Shown: piece after piece, positions 23,140 to 34,789 of the stretch
Layout: every line of letters starts with the position of its first letter
How positions within the stretch are numbered: position 1 is the first letter of the stretch
NCBI GenBank assembly: GCA_000328365.1
Contig: KB304960.1
Location: 103,036-167,035 of the forward strand
Direction of reading: 5' to 3'
Length of the DNA: 64,000 bases
Source of the DNA: Capitella teleta
Lineage: Eukaryota; Annelida; Polychaeta; Capitellidae
Position numbers and translations under genes: made by a program
Notes under the pieces: generated by a model
The model's input: the letters and a program-made list of their open reading frames with translations, nothing else
What the model was told of the DNA's origin: nothing
Databases searched by the model: none

Positions 23140-24600
23140 CTTCCCTAACCTGTGATCCATTATCGATTGCCCTGAGCAGTATCATTGGAAAGATATGGGA
23201 CAAGATCATCCTCTCCAAACACTCTTCCATCCTCTCCTCAGTGGATATGCAGTTTGGCTTCCGACCTGGCCACTTCACCACACAGTGCACTTTTGCACTC
23301 CAGGAAATTGCTGAACACTTTGCAAGCACAAATTCGAATGTACATATCACGCTGTTAGACCCATCCAAGGCTTTTGACCGCGTACATTATGCTAAGATTT
23401 TCAGTCTTCTCTTAAAAAGAAATCTTTGCCTGCTGACGACAAAGCTACTCCTGATGATGTACACGACCCAGAGAATGTCTGTAAGATGGCGAGGCGTTGA
23501 GTCAGAGAGCTTCTCATGTGCAAATGGAGTAAAAGAGGGTGCTGTTCTCTCGCCAGTGCTCTTCTGTGTTTACATGGAAGAGTTACTAAAGAAATTAGAA
23601 GAATTGGAAATTGGATGCTACATCGGCCACCGCTACTCAGGCGCCCTGTGTTATGCAGACGATGTAGCCCTAATCGCTCCCTCTCAGCAAGCAATGTGAA
23701 GAATACTTCACATATGCGATGATGTCGCCACCAAGTTCCATGTCAAGTTCAACAGTTCGAAAAGCATTAACATTGTAGTTGGCACAGAAAAATATACACA
23801 TGTTTCTATGCATGGCATCATCATTCCCTGCGCAACAGGAGCAGTTCATCTCGGACACGCTGTCGGCATCAACGCACATAACGCTAATATCGCCAAGGCC
23901 AAAGCTGAGTTCTGCGGCAAAATTAATATGTTACTGTCGCACTTCAGTTTCTGCACTTCAGACGTCAAACGACATCTTTTTCGCACCTACTGCACCTCTT
24001 ATTATGGTTGCCCTTTGTGGGATTTGCGATCACTCAGCGGATTCTCCGCTTTTTGGAGGAAGTGCATCCGAAGGCTCCTGAAACTGCCTCCACGCACTCA
24101 CTCACGCTTCGTCGCACCTTTGTTAAAGATTCCTGACCTAAAAACACAACTTCTTCTTAGATTCGTTAATTTCCTCTCATCCTGTTTTAATAGCATAAAT
24201 AACCTACTAAAAGCATGTTCATCTCTCACTCTAAATAGCCATTCAACCGTCGCCAATAACCTCAGGTGTGTTATGTCAATCCTTAAAATAGACTATGCAT
24301 ATCTTCTCAAATCTGTGTCCGAAAATCATAATTCATTAAAATTGAGCTCCAAACCCCTTTCCATATCAATGTGCATGTACAGACAATAGAAGAACTCATC
24401 GGAATAAAAAATAATGAACTACAAGCTCCAATATCAAATGTTGAAGCATCCATATTGTTAAATTCGATTTGTATTGAATAACTGACAAGTCGCCAATTTC
24501 TATTTTTATTTCGGTTTTTCGGTTTGTTTGTTTGTTTGTTTGTCTGTCTGTCTGTTGCTGGAGCAATGTAAGCAAACTGGTTCTAATTCTCAATTATTCC
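23140..24600 (+). mobile_element. LINE reverse transcriptase, 5'-truncated, decayed
   Basis: A frame from 23146 to 23699 shows FGFRPGHFTTQCTF, DPSKAFDRVHY, NGVKEGAVLSPVLFCVYMEE and the catalytic YADDVALIAPS. A stop interrupts it at 23697-23699. A second frame, 23808-24389, gives the C-terminal region, including LFRTYCTSYYGCPLWDL and RRLLKLPPRTHSRF, typical of jockey/CR1/L2-like LINEs. No upstream endonuclease is present. Inserted in the Gypsy relic. Confidence 0.8.
24516..24556. repeat. GTTT/GTCT simple repeat
   Basis: Tandem GTTT followed by GTCT units, probably the degraded tail of the adjoining LINE. Confidence 0.85.
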
Positions 24601-25114
24601 TTCTCCTTTACAGAGCAACACCACTGCAGTCAGCCATGCCATCTCCCACTGCTGAACCAGCGCGGATACCAAATCAACCTTCCAATCAGACACAGAACGT
24701 CACCAAGCAACAAGTCTCATCACAAGCAGATGGAGGCCATGCAGAAGTAAAGAGAGGATTAGTACAATCAGCGCGTCAAGGCCTACCAGTACGAGCCTGT
24801 CTACGTGCAGGTGGACCCAGAGCATCCGAAGTGGCAGCAGGCCACCATGACCCTCACACCGACTGAAGTCGAGCCCTTGCAATATGAGATCCAACTGCCT
24901 GTGGAATTGCAAACAGTTGTGACCGGCCAAGGCAGTCTACAATAAAGTAGCTGTCAAATTCTCCGATGAGGCTCCTGACGATGCCCAGGATGTCCCCGAT
25001 CCCGATGAGACGCCCACCCATGTTCCACTCCGGAGGTCGAGCCGGGAGAGTCGCCCGCCAGAGAAGCTGACGTACAAACAACCTGGCGTGAGAGTGGCGC
25101 TAAATTGAATGATG

Positions 25115-26478
25115 TCTGGCTGGATAAGAAAAATTTAATTGCTGTTAACTGCAATATTGTATCGTTTATTTGGTTATTTGCTCTACGTGAACGTGCATGC
25201 ATTCACATCTCTCACTATTGATCAAATGCGGCTCAGAGAAAAAAGAATCAACAAAAATCACGCCATTAGCATTTTGTACATGACACCAGTAATGAAGAAT
25301 ACTTTAAAGCATCATGATTCGCATTGAGTTTTTATTTTCATTTTAATAGGCTTCATTTCTGAGTCAGTACAAAAAATTATTGCTACCACTAGTATATTCA
25401 GTTTGTTATTCATTTCAGTGCTTTCTTGTCTCAACAAAGGAGGTTTCATAAACTTTCTTTGATGTTGATTTCTGATAGCGGTGCATAACGCAGATAATTT
25501 TTTCCTTGTGTATACTTATCGACAAATATTAGGCATGCCATTGTAGATGCTGTTATACAAGTACGATCATTTTGGTTCTTGTTTCTAAGTATCTGTAATT
25601 CTTCATGCTATTTTTTACTCAGAATGTATTTGAGATAAACGAAATACTGTCAAATACAAGTGTTAACTAATCCAGGAAGAAAAGATGCATTGTGGATTCT
25701 TGACTATAATGTACTCCAAACAAGTCAGTAGCTATAAAGGGTTATAAGACATTTTCTTGTAGAGCATAGATGCCATGACATAATTAACTTACATTTTTAT
25801 TATTATCAATTTAGTTTCTCATTAGTTTTAAAATAATAGTCATTAAATAGTTTTGAAAATGTACATGCTGTTGCCTTGCATTTGGCGCTGAGTGTATATG
25901 TTTTAATAACGCTAATTTTATTGAGTTCTGGACTGGAGAAAGAGAGAAATTATGTTTGCTCTGAGCTGGCTAGAACCGTGATTTTTACTCAGCCGCCGCC
26001 ATGAAGAAAGGTCGGCTTAGCTGCCTAGCCGCCGAATTGTTGCTTCAGCCAGCCGTATTTTCACTGCTTGGTGGCTTCGGGGTCTAATGGAATAGACCAA
26101 ATTATTTCAACTAGGTTATAATTTTCATAGTAATTTGTAGGCATGGATACTGAAAATCGCAGAAATTTTACCTTTTTCAAGTGCACACAGAATTTATTAA
26201 CACAGAAAATATTTCAGTTATCGATTGACTCCCATCGAGCCTGGTAGGCTAACTATTACTAATATTTGTTATGTTTGGTCTTCTTCTCGAATGTCGTGCG
26301 CATATGTACACAGCTTAACTTTAGTGGTTCAGGTAAACAACAGAATTATATTTAACACGGTAAGAATATTGTGATTTATTCAGTCATAATGCTCAATAAA
26401 TAATATTTTTTTTGAATATTTAATAATTTGAATTTTATTATGACTTTTATAGAAGTTTATTGTATATTATATTTTTGA
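25115..26478. other. Intergenic, no gene seen
   Basis: AT-rich sequence between the mobile-element cluster and the candidate CAF-1 promoter. No ORF or RNA gene recognised. Confidence 0.5.
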
Positions 26479-26554
26479 CCAATCAGAGGCTTCTATAATC
26501 GCTCTTTTTCCCGCCACTTTTTAGTTGTCATTTTCCGGTCAAAACTGCGGAACG
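26479..26554 (+). promoter_or_regulatory. Candidate CAF-1 promoter: CCAAT box, E2F site and 5' untranslated exon
   Basis: CCAAT at 26479-26483 is followed 24 bases on by TTTCCCGC (26507-26514), an exact E2F/DP consensus. Downstream at 26555 is a GTAAAG donor-like site. The CAF-1 start codon at 31095 lies only 3 bases after a splice acceptor (TTTCAG ending 31091), so an upstream non-coding exon must exist; this is the best place I see. E2F control fits an S-phase histone chaperone. The 4.5-kb distance makes it an inference. Confidence 0.4.
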
Positions 26555-26904
26555 GTAAAGAGTATTTTCATCATTCGCCTCATTGTCCGCTTGGTAATTA
26601 ATCGAAAGTGTTTGCAGTGTATTGGTGTCATATGTGTAATTAGCTATGACTCTGACAATGATTCTGAACTTCGGAACTCGGGGAGTCGGGAAATCCGACT
26701 GTGCTGATCCCATGTTCAATGATGTTCATCGTTCACTCAAAGAGAAACTCGAACCTCAGATTGTAACAGTGCCGAAACAAAGGCACTTTAATCCAATCAA
26801 CCTGAACCTGAATCACTGTCGCAGTGTAATATTCATGAAAGATAATCATAATGCTCATGCACGATGACTCTGTGAATGCATTCATTCAATCATTGTAGCT
26901 ATGT

Positions 26905-27045
26905 GCACAAAAATTTCAAATTCATTTAATATCATTGAAAAGGGTATCAAATGATAGCTTGTGATCTAAATAAGATAAAACTGAAAGAATTTTGTTTTTA
27001 TCTTTATTAGTTCAAAAGTTATTTAATTATTAGTGGCTCAAATTC
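26905..27045 (+). repeat. Dispersed repeat, copy A
   Basis: About 130 bases matching 30820-30962 (shared words GGTATCAAATGATAGCTT, AAGATAAAACTGAAA and CAAAAGTTAT). Lies immediately before the 191-base tandem array. Confidence 0.7.
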
Positions 27046-27116
27046 GCGAATTCTTTGGTGACGCGCGTTAACATGTAAAGTAATGGGATTTGAGATTTTG
27101 ACTTGGACCCAAAGAT

Positions 27117-27703
27117 CCGGCCGAGTATGAGATCCCGCAAACAACCGTATCTCAGCCATTAATTGAGATAGAAACAAAAGGTTTGCAGCATTGTAATCAG
27201 CTTTAAATGGTCTTTAAAGGCATATAACAATGAAAGCTATAGGTAGTCTGACATAGTCATGAGTGCCAGTTGAAAAATATTAAAAATTTAACCAATAATT
27301 CATAGAGTCAACCAAGTAAGCGATCCTACAAACAACTGTATCACCGCATTTATTTAAGATAGAAATGAAAGGTTTACTGCATTATAATCAGCTTTAAATG
27401 GTTTTTAAATACCAGTAACAATGAAAGCTATAGCATGTCTAATATAACAATGAGTACAGTTTGAAGGATCATTAATATTGAACCAATGATTTATAGAGCC
27501 GGCCGAACATAAGATCCCGCAAACAACTGTATCTCAGCTAATATTCAAGATAAAATCCAGAGGGTTACAGCATTGCAATGAGCTTTGAATGATCTTTAAA
27601 GGCCAATAACAGTGATAGTTCTAGTTAGTTTACCATAATGATGAGTTCAAGTTGAATAATCTGTAAAATCACACTAAGAATTCTTGCTCGGACCTATTGA
27701 GAA
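27117..27703 (+). repeat. 191-base tandem repeat, three units
   Basis: Units begin with GATCC(C/T)(G/A)CAAACAAC at 27131, 27322 and 27513, giving a period of 191 bases twice. Shared internal words include ATCAGCTTTAAATGG and ACAATGAAAGCTATAG. Units have diverged by substitutions and small indels. Non-coding. Confidence 0.85.
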
Positions 27704-27956
27704 CCAGACATGAAAATAATTTTGGACCTTAAAACTCCCTAGAAATCATGACTACAAGGTTGCTACAATCATAGAAACTGATATATATTTGTTAAATGAC
27801 TATTCAAGCATCCTATTAGTGGATACCGGGTAATTAAATTTTCATTTATGGCAGTCTCCAGTGCATCAACTGTTTTGTTCGATGCAACACCTACAAATGT
27901 ATAAATCACAATAGCCAGGAAGAGAGCAGCTTGTTTATCATTCTATCAGCAGAAAT

Positions 27957-28974
27957 TAGGGCTGGGCGGATATCCGTGTCCGATATCCGTGACAGCACGG
28001 ATATTGGGGGTTTTCAGTAATATCCGTGATCCGTGTTTCAACACGGATAGTTAAACACGGATAGTGTAAATTTCAAGTGTTTGTTTCGAGCGCACAGTGA
28101 GCGTAGCGCACAGCCATTCCGCACACAAGCGCTGCTCACTGAAGCTGAGCGATGTCAATTACAAGATAACACAATGTCAACAATGCGCTAATTCTGATTT
28201 GTTTTAAATAAACACAATTCTATGCCCTTGAATCTCTTCAGTCATCTAGCAAAAGTGACGTAACCACGCGTTGTTGACTATCTCCTTTAGTGCCTATTTT
28301 TCAACACCGTTACACGTGACAGCTTTGTCAATTGCAGTTTTCGTGTGAACCACAAACAACACTGAATTTCATGTTTGAAATTGAACAGTTAATACAGACT
28401 AGTACATATGCCTAGGCCCGCTACTTGGCGATCTAGCGACTTGAATTATTTCAAACTTTCTATAGAACAATAATTGCCATGAAGTTATAAACTGACTTGC
28501 GCCTCATGAAGTACATTTTCAAATCATGTTTATTGAAAGTGTACACTGTAGCACAAAGTGCACGTTACTGTCGTTCCGTCTTGGGCTTATAATCCGCGAC
28601 TCGTGAAGTTGGGGAAAGATACTTAAAATAGCCTGCGCTGATAAGGAATTCACCTCTGTGAAATCGACAGGCAAGCGAGCTGTCTGCATGTGCGATGCCT
28701 CTTGAAACTTATTCTGAATGTTTTGATAAAAGAAATGTACAAGAAGCAAGAAGGATGACAGCAGTAGATCAAGGTCGCTTGCCTTTAACTGCTGCAGGCA
28801 GAGCGTGGTTTTCCCGTTCACAGCGTGTGCCAGGCGCTGGGCCATTACGCTGCAGGTGCATGCTCCTGTGTTTGGGCATAAATATCCGTGTCCGTATCCG
28901 TATCCGTCGGATATTAGTAACACGGATATCCGTTATCCGTGTATCCATGTTGAAGCAATATCCGCCCAGCCCTA
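27957..28974. mobile_element. Complete-looking hAT-type non-autonomous element, 1018 bp
   Basis: Both ends are inverted repeats beginning TAGGGCTGGGCGGATAT. The element is flanked by a perfect 8-base duplication, GCAGAAAT (27949-27956 and 28975-28982), diagnostic of hAT transposition. Subterminal regions are filled with short CCGTGT/ATCCG repeats in both orientations, typical transposase-binding clutter. There is no transposase ORF. A truncated second copy is at 59881-60330. Confidence 0.9.
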
Positions 28975-30259
28975 GCAGAAATACAAGTAAAACTCTTACA
29001 ATGTGCATGATTTGCTGATAATGCAATGAAAGTTATTGTAGTTCATGAGTTGATAATGCATGAATGCTTGAATGAATTTCCAATATGCTTGCTTGATGCA
29101 CCCTTGTTGAGGCTCATCCCATGACAGGTAGGTCAGGAAAATGCATGACAAGTTGACAGCGATGCTTTCAGGGGTAAGGTAAGTATTTTTTTACTTGGCC
29201 CAGCAGCATAACTGTGTCAATATGTCCATTTTGCCCTCTTTATCATGTATTGAAGTTAAGTTCAATGTTGTGTGAATAATCAAATACATTCACTTAGTAA
29301 CTTATTAAAGAATATGAATGTCAAGTGTCCTCAAAGTTCCTGAAATAGGAACCATCAAACTCTTCAATACTATCATAATTTTAAATCAGGAAGGTAATTC
29401 CCATCTTAGAAATTATGTATCTATATTTATGTCCTGGTAGACTAATGAAGTGTTTCCAGCCAGTACAGGCAAGCCAACTTAAATTCATCCTCTCAGAGGC
29501 TGAGCACTGAAGCAGAACACCTTAGTATTTTCAAATAAAATTCCTATTGAATTATCAATTTATAATTAAATAAATTATAATTTCAGTTCTTTTGTTTCAA
29601 AATATTCAAATAAAATATTTATTTCTCCCACTCATTGTGACTCAACCAATGCAACTGCAAATGATAAGTAATCAAGAGAAGAACTACATTTGGTGTTTGA
29701 AGTTATCACATTTATCCCTTGCAATAAATAGCCATAAGTGTGTGTGCAATCTCATGCTTAAATTAGATATATAATTAGTAGGGATATACTTTATCAACTA
29801 TCATAATAATCATATTAGATGCACAAAGTGACAAACAATTTTTTTTTTTTTTTTTTTCTGTGAAGTTCAACTTCAGGATGATCCTCATTTAAACAAATAG
29901 TGATTTTCCCTGTGAAATTTGCAGATTATTAAAATATTAATATAATTCATCAATTTATTCATTCTTCACATTATTTATCAAAATTTCTTAGTTATTGAGA
30001 ACCATTTATAAACATAAACAGAGCTTGCAACCACTGATTGTCACTAACTTAGTAATTCACTCAGGCCTGAGATATATGACTCAGCTAAAATACATGTAGA
30101 TGAAGATTAATCACTTATTTAAATTTTCAAATATTTAAAAAATGTGTTAAAAATATTATTTAGCAACATTCAATGCATAGACTACTCTGGAAATTAGTTT
30201 ACAGGCCCAGAAAAAATCGATTCATTGCGTAATGCAGCAGACGAAAATACACAGGAAGT

Positions 30260-30760
30260 GGGCCATAATAGGGGCGCGAGAGCCGCCGCGATCGGAGCGC
30301 GCTGTCAGCAGGAGGGTGCCCTCACTAAATCGGCTACGAAATGACTAGAAATGGGGTTACAGGCTTGAAATTTCACACAAAGGTAGTTAATAGGATGACC
30401 TATCACTGGTAGTATGTACACACGTGTACGGTTTAACAAAAAAAAAGTATTCTCCATGTTTCGACGAGTAAAATTTTAGCGGTTTTCAATCGACGAAGAA
30501 CCATAGAAGACGTCGTGTGATCTTAAAAATATTATGCTCAACTGAAAGGGCGTCCAATTTACTTCAAAAACCTCACTTTGTTTTTGTTTAAATCCGATTA
30601 CAAATGCTCGAAATCTTTAATTGTTTACACCCATCGACGGCGCAGCGCTGCAAAACGCGAAAAGCCGGGTCCAAGGCTCAGCGACGGGGCGATCGCTTAA
30701 GCGAGGCGCGCTGTGCACATAGCTAATCATTGCCTAACGCCCCAGTGAGCTGATATTGAA
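30260..30760 (+). other. CpG-rich island upstream of CAF-1
   Basis: Two GC-rich blocks (about 30270-30320 and 30635-30720) stand out in AT-rich surroundings and contain GCGCGAGAG and AACGCGAAAAG, the latter close to an E2F site. This is an alternative candidate for the CAF-1 promoter. Sequence around 30340-30600 looks repetitive and may belong to an unrecognised element. Confidence 0.3.
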
Positions 30761-30819
30761 TCCCTGTGATTGTGAAGTAAGAGTCGTGGATTGTATCTAG
30801 ATATTTTCACAAAAACTTC

Positions 30820-30962
30820 AAAAACACTTGTCGACTTGATATCCTTGAAAATGGTATCAAATGATAGCTTCAAAGCTTGTGATCTGAATAAGATAAAACT
30901 GAAATAATTGTGTTTTTAACTTCATTAGATCAAAAGTTATTCAATTTTTAGTGGCTAAAAAT
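30820..30962 (+). repeat. Dispersed repeat, copy B
   Basis: Second copy of the 26905-27045 repeat, in the same orientation. The two copies bracket the 191-base array and the hAT element. Confidence 0.7.
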
Positions 30963-31094
30963 GATTGTAACATTTACATTGCTGCGACTATAAATAATTC
31001 ACCCCAATAGGAATGATTGCTTCTTCATGTTGAGGATCATTCATTTGAATTATTTAAGTGAGTTTCAAGTCATTTAATATTTATATTTCAGGCA

Positions 31095-34000
31095 ATGGAC
31101 GCTGAAGGATCAGCTAGCACCGCGAGTTCTTCTGCCAAGAAATTGAAGCAGGGTCTGTTTCATTGGTCGTGATAGACTTCCATTCTCTTATACATTCTTC
31201 TTCTCAGCTCGTCTTCCATTCCAAATATTGGCGTCCAAGTCAACTCCCCCTGACAGCTCAAATGTTGAAGTTGAACCCAAGAAGCGAAAGTTATCAGACG
31301 GAGCAACAGGGCCTCTGAAGCCCCCGAAAACTCCCAAAAGTTCAGAGAAAGTGGCCAAAAAAATTGACCTCACCGAGAATGAAGTCAGCTCCAGCTCAGA
31401 GGCTGAACATTCAGTCATTGTCATTGATGAAAATATTTCACCTGTGAAACCCAAAACGGATATAATTGGATTAATGGATAAATTTGTAACTCCGACTCAG
31501 AAAGCCGAAGTTTCTACTTCATGTTCTGAAGATATTGCTGATTCAGTTTCTGATGAGGAAAAAAAGGACGAGGGAGAGGAGATGGAGGAGGCGGAGACTG
31601 GGAAATCTCCCCCGAGGAATTCCTCTCAGCGTTCATGCTCCGTACTGCTGTCTCCTCTCACGCCGAAAATAGCTAAACTGGAAGAAGAATTGAGCGTGAA
31701 TTTGAGCACCCCCGTTGGATGCAAGAGGGCAAGGCCAAAGGTGATTTCACTGATGAAATAATTGAATTTGTATCTATCGAGGCACTGGGATTTTAAATGG
31801 GAGGAAATAAATTGAATCATATTTGGCGGTATTCTTTTAATTTTATCCTTGCTTTGTGAAACGGTTAATGGTTGTCTTGGGAACGTTGGATTTGAATTTT
31901 TTTTTTTTTTTTAATAATTTATTAAGATTACTTTGTTTTCCAGACGCCAGTATCTTCGAAAGAGAAAGAAGAACTTCGACAAAAGAAGAAAGAAGAAAAA
32001 GTGAGATTATTTTTTATAAGAGAAAAACAAATTGACATTCTCTAAAATTTAAGGAAAAACTAAAGGCTGAGAAACAGAGATTGAAAGAAGAGAAAGAACG
32101 ACAAAGGATTGAAGAAAAGGTTTGTGGTTATTCTTAGATTTTTAAGATGAACAAAATTTGATTTTCTTTTCTTTTTCTTTGAATTATCAAATCAGGAAAA
32201 GAGAGAAGCAGAGAAAAGAGAAGCCAAGGAGAAGAAAGAGAAGGAGAGATTAGAGAAAGAGAGAGAAAAACAAGAAAAAGAGAAAGAAAGGCAAGAGAAA
32301 TTGGAGCAGATTCAAAAGGAGAAAGAAGAGAAATTGAAGGCAAAAGAAGAAGAAAGGAGAAAGAAACAAGAAGTCATTGAGTGCGTTGTTTTTGGGAAAT
32401 TCAGATTTTTCTCAAAACTCAAATTTTCTTTATCTCAGGGCCAAGAATGAAGAGAGAAAAAAGAAAGAAGAAGAGAGAGTCAAAGATGAAGAAGAAAAGG
32501 TGTGAATTAGATTTTATCAAACAAAATCTCATAAAAATTTCTTCTCTCTTTCAGACCATGAAAAAGGAAAAAGAACGCGCATTTTTCAAGCAGTTTTTCA
32601 AGAAGAGTGAAAAGTCCTCGTCAAAGGTAACAATCTGAAGCTTACATTGTTTTTGGGTCATTCAAGTACGTATATTCCTGCAGTTATCTGAGGAAGCTTC
32701 ACAGCATGGCCCTTTTATGCCGTTTGAAGTGAAGAAAGACATGAGAATTGCTCCCACCGTCAGAATTGATTTTAACAACGGCGACCGACTTGACAAGCTA
32801 ATGCGAGAACAGGTTTGAATATTCGGAATCGGTCAATTTCACTCATAATTATGATTAAACTCAAGAATTTGGGTCAACTCTACTTGAATGAGCTGAAGTT
32901 GTCAAAACGACGTCCCATTGTGGGCAAGACTGCTCGCACATGGCCACTGTGAGTTATTCAATTTCTTCTATAGCCAGAATTCTCCAAACTAAATATCGCA
33001 TTCCGTTTGTGTGACCAAGCTAGGCCGTAGATGGCTTTTGTCTCGATCTTCAGTTACTGTGAAAAGTTCATCATCAAAACGTCTTTTTATTTTCTAGAGA
33101 TGATGACATTGAAATGATAGATGTTAAAGTAGGTCAAAAGATGTCCACAAAGTTGCTCCAATTCTGTGAGAACCATCGTCCTGCTTACTACGGAACTTGG
33201 CGTAAGATATCCAGGAAATTGTCAGCACGCAACCCTTTTGCAAAAGATGAGGTGAATATTCATTCTCTTCTTGTTTCATCTCCTAATTTGATGTTTTTCA
33301 GACGATATTCGATTATGAAGTTGAAAGTGACGATGAATGGGAAGAGGAAGAACCTGGAGAAAGCCTCTCCAACTCTGAGGTGCTCAATAATTGACTCCTC
33401 CGAAAACAAGATTTAGTTATTATTTTTTTTTTTTTTTTTTTAGGGAGAGGGCGAGGGAGATGGTGAGGCTTCTGACAAGGAAGACGAGGATGGAGATGAT
33501 GATGGATTCTTTGTCCCGCATGGATATCTGTCAGAGGGAGAAGGCGCTGGGAGCGAGGAGGATGAGGTCAGAAGGTCGTGACCCCTGTTCAATGCTGATT
33601 CTCCCCTTTTTTGCAGGTTTCGCCGGAAAAATTAAAAGCTCGTCAAGTGGCGAAGGCGCGCGCTTGGGAGATGGAGATGGGGAAGTCGTGTGAGGTGCTC
33701 CGCCCCGTGTGTACAGGGTGCTGTTGGTGGTCGCCTGGTGAGGCCAATGACCTCCGCTCAAATCCAAATCTTGAGCTGCTCACGCGCTTCACCGTTCAAC
33801 TCATCAACCAAACGGCGCCGATCGTGTTGGAGGACGTGAAGATTGAGAAGCAGGCAGAAGACGTGCAGCGCAAGGGAGCGCGCCTGAGGGAGGTCCCCAC
33901 TGACGGTATGTTTCGCTGTAGTCTTGGGTCGTTATTTTCACGTCTGTTTTTAGCGCTGGCTGACTTGATTCGGTTGGTGCACGGAAATCGCTACGGCGTC

Positions 34001-34657
34001 CCGAAGCTCATTCGAGAGTTCCGGGAATTCTGGCAGACGAAGATGAACTCAACTGAATCCAACGAACATTTTATTTCAAAGAGGCAGCTGGACGTGAAGA
34101 TTAGAAGTATTGCTAATTATGAGCGAGCCACACCGACCAGTAAGAAGTACTGGTTGGTTAAGGAGTCTGTCTTAGAGGAGCATGGACTGAAGGACCTTCC
34201 CGTGCCGACCGCCTGGCAGTGGACTACGCGTTCATCTCCCAAGAAAGCAGATAGAAACGACGACAGCATTACAGAAGAACCTCAATCGGTCAAGAAAAGA
34301 ACAAACTTTTCCATGAAGAAATTTGCGATTGTTCGTGACTCACCGGCCTTCGTGAGCCCTCCCCCCATCAAACCACAGGAACCAGTTACGCCAAAAACTC
34401 CAGTGGATACGGAAGCTGCGAACTGCTCTAAGATGAAACCGGTGAATTTATTCACTGTGGCTGCAGCTTCTCCGTTACCGAAAGAATCGCCGCTCCAGAA
34501 AATGTTCAACAATTTAAAGCAACCGAAGACTGACAAAGACGAAAGGCTAAAAAGTTCTGACAAATTAGACGTGAAACAGGATGGAGTTGGATCTGAGATG
34601 GGAAAACCAGATTCACCAGTGCTTGGCTCATCAGATTGTCCAATGGTGATTGATTGA
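31095..34657 (+). CDS. CHAF1A: Chromatin assembly factor 1 large subunit (p150)
   Basis: CAF-1 deposits H3-H4 behind replication forks; the large subunit binds PCNA, DNA and the other two subunits. Fourteen coding exons: 31095-31152, 31208-31740, 31944-32000, 32054-32119, 32196-32380, 32439-32499, 32555-32626, 32684-32812, 32866-32948, 33098-33251, 33302-33379, 33444-33566, 33617-33905 and 33954-34657; 863 aa. A PCNA-binding motif, KQARLPF, lies at residues 18-24 across the exon 1/2 junction. The KER domain (about 198-344) is almost purely Lys/Glu/Arg. The ED region (about 416-533) contains ENHRPAYYGTW, DYEVESDDEWEEEEPGES and DGFFVPHGYLSE. The C-terminal winged helix (about 630-720) has LIRLVHGNRYG, ISKRQL and LPVPTAWQW. 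The last exon ends in MVID. Ten introns are only 48-76 bases. Start chosen because it is the first ATG after the acceptor and puts the PCNA motif where it belongs. Confidence 0.95.
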
Positions 34658-34772
34658 AATTTGTGATTGCTTAATCAAATCATGTACTTATACAATATTT
34701 TCTATACATTCATTTCATGAAACCATGTTCTTAAACGGCCTGGTTGCCACCATCCCATAATAATTATGTGGT

Positions 34773-34778
34773 AATAAA
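34773..34778 (+). terminator. Polyadenylation signal of CAF-1 large subunit gene
   Basis: AATAAA 115 bases after the stop codon, the first canonical hexamer downstream. Confidence 0.6.
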
Positions 34779-34789
34779 TCTATCTAACA

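Larger units (their letters stand above)
21350..25110 (+). mobile_element. Broken Ty3/Gypsy relic, integrase portion, with later insertions
   Basis: Fossil pieces of an integrase region are recognisable on the plus strand at about 21360-21510, 22890-23130 and 24610-25110. They show a zinc-binding HHCC-type region, a PWKHISIDYF motif at the start of the catalytic core, and an RATPL motif followed by a basic C-terminal tail. No LTRs were found. The relic is old and heavily broken. It is split by a hAT-like element (21519-22883) and by a LINE (about 23140-24600). Confidence 0.6.
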
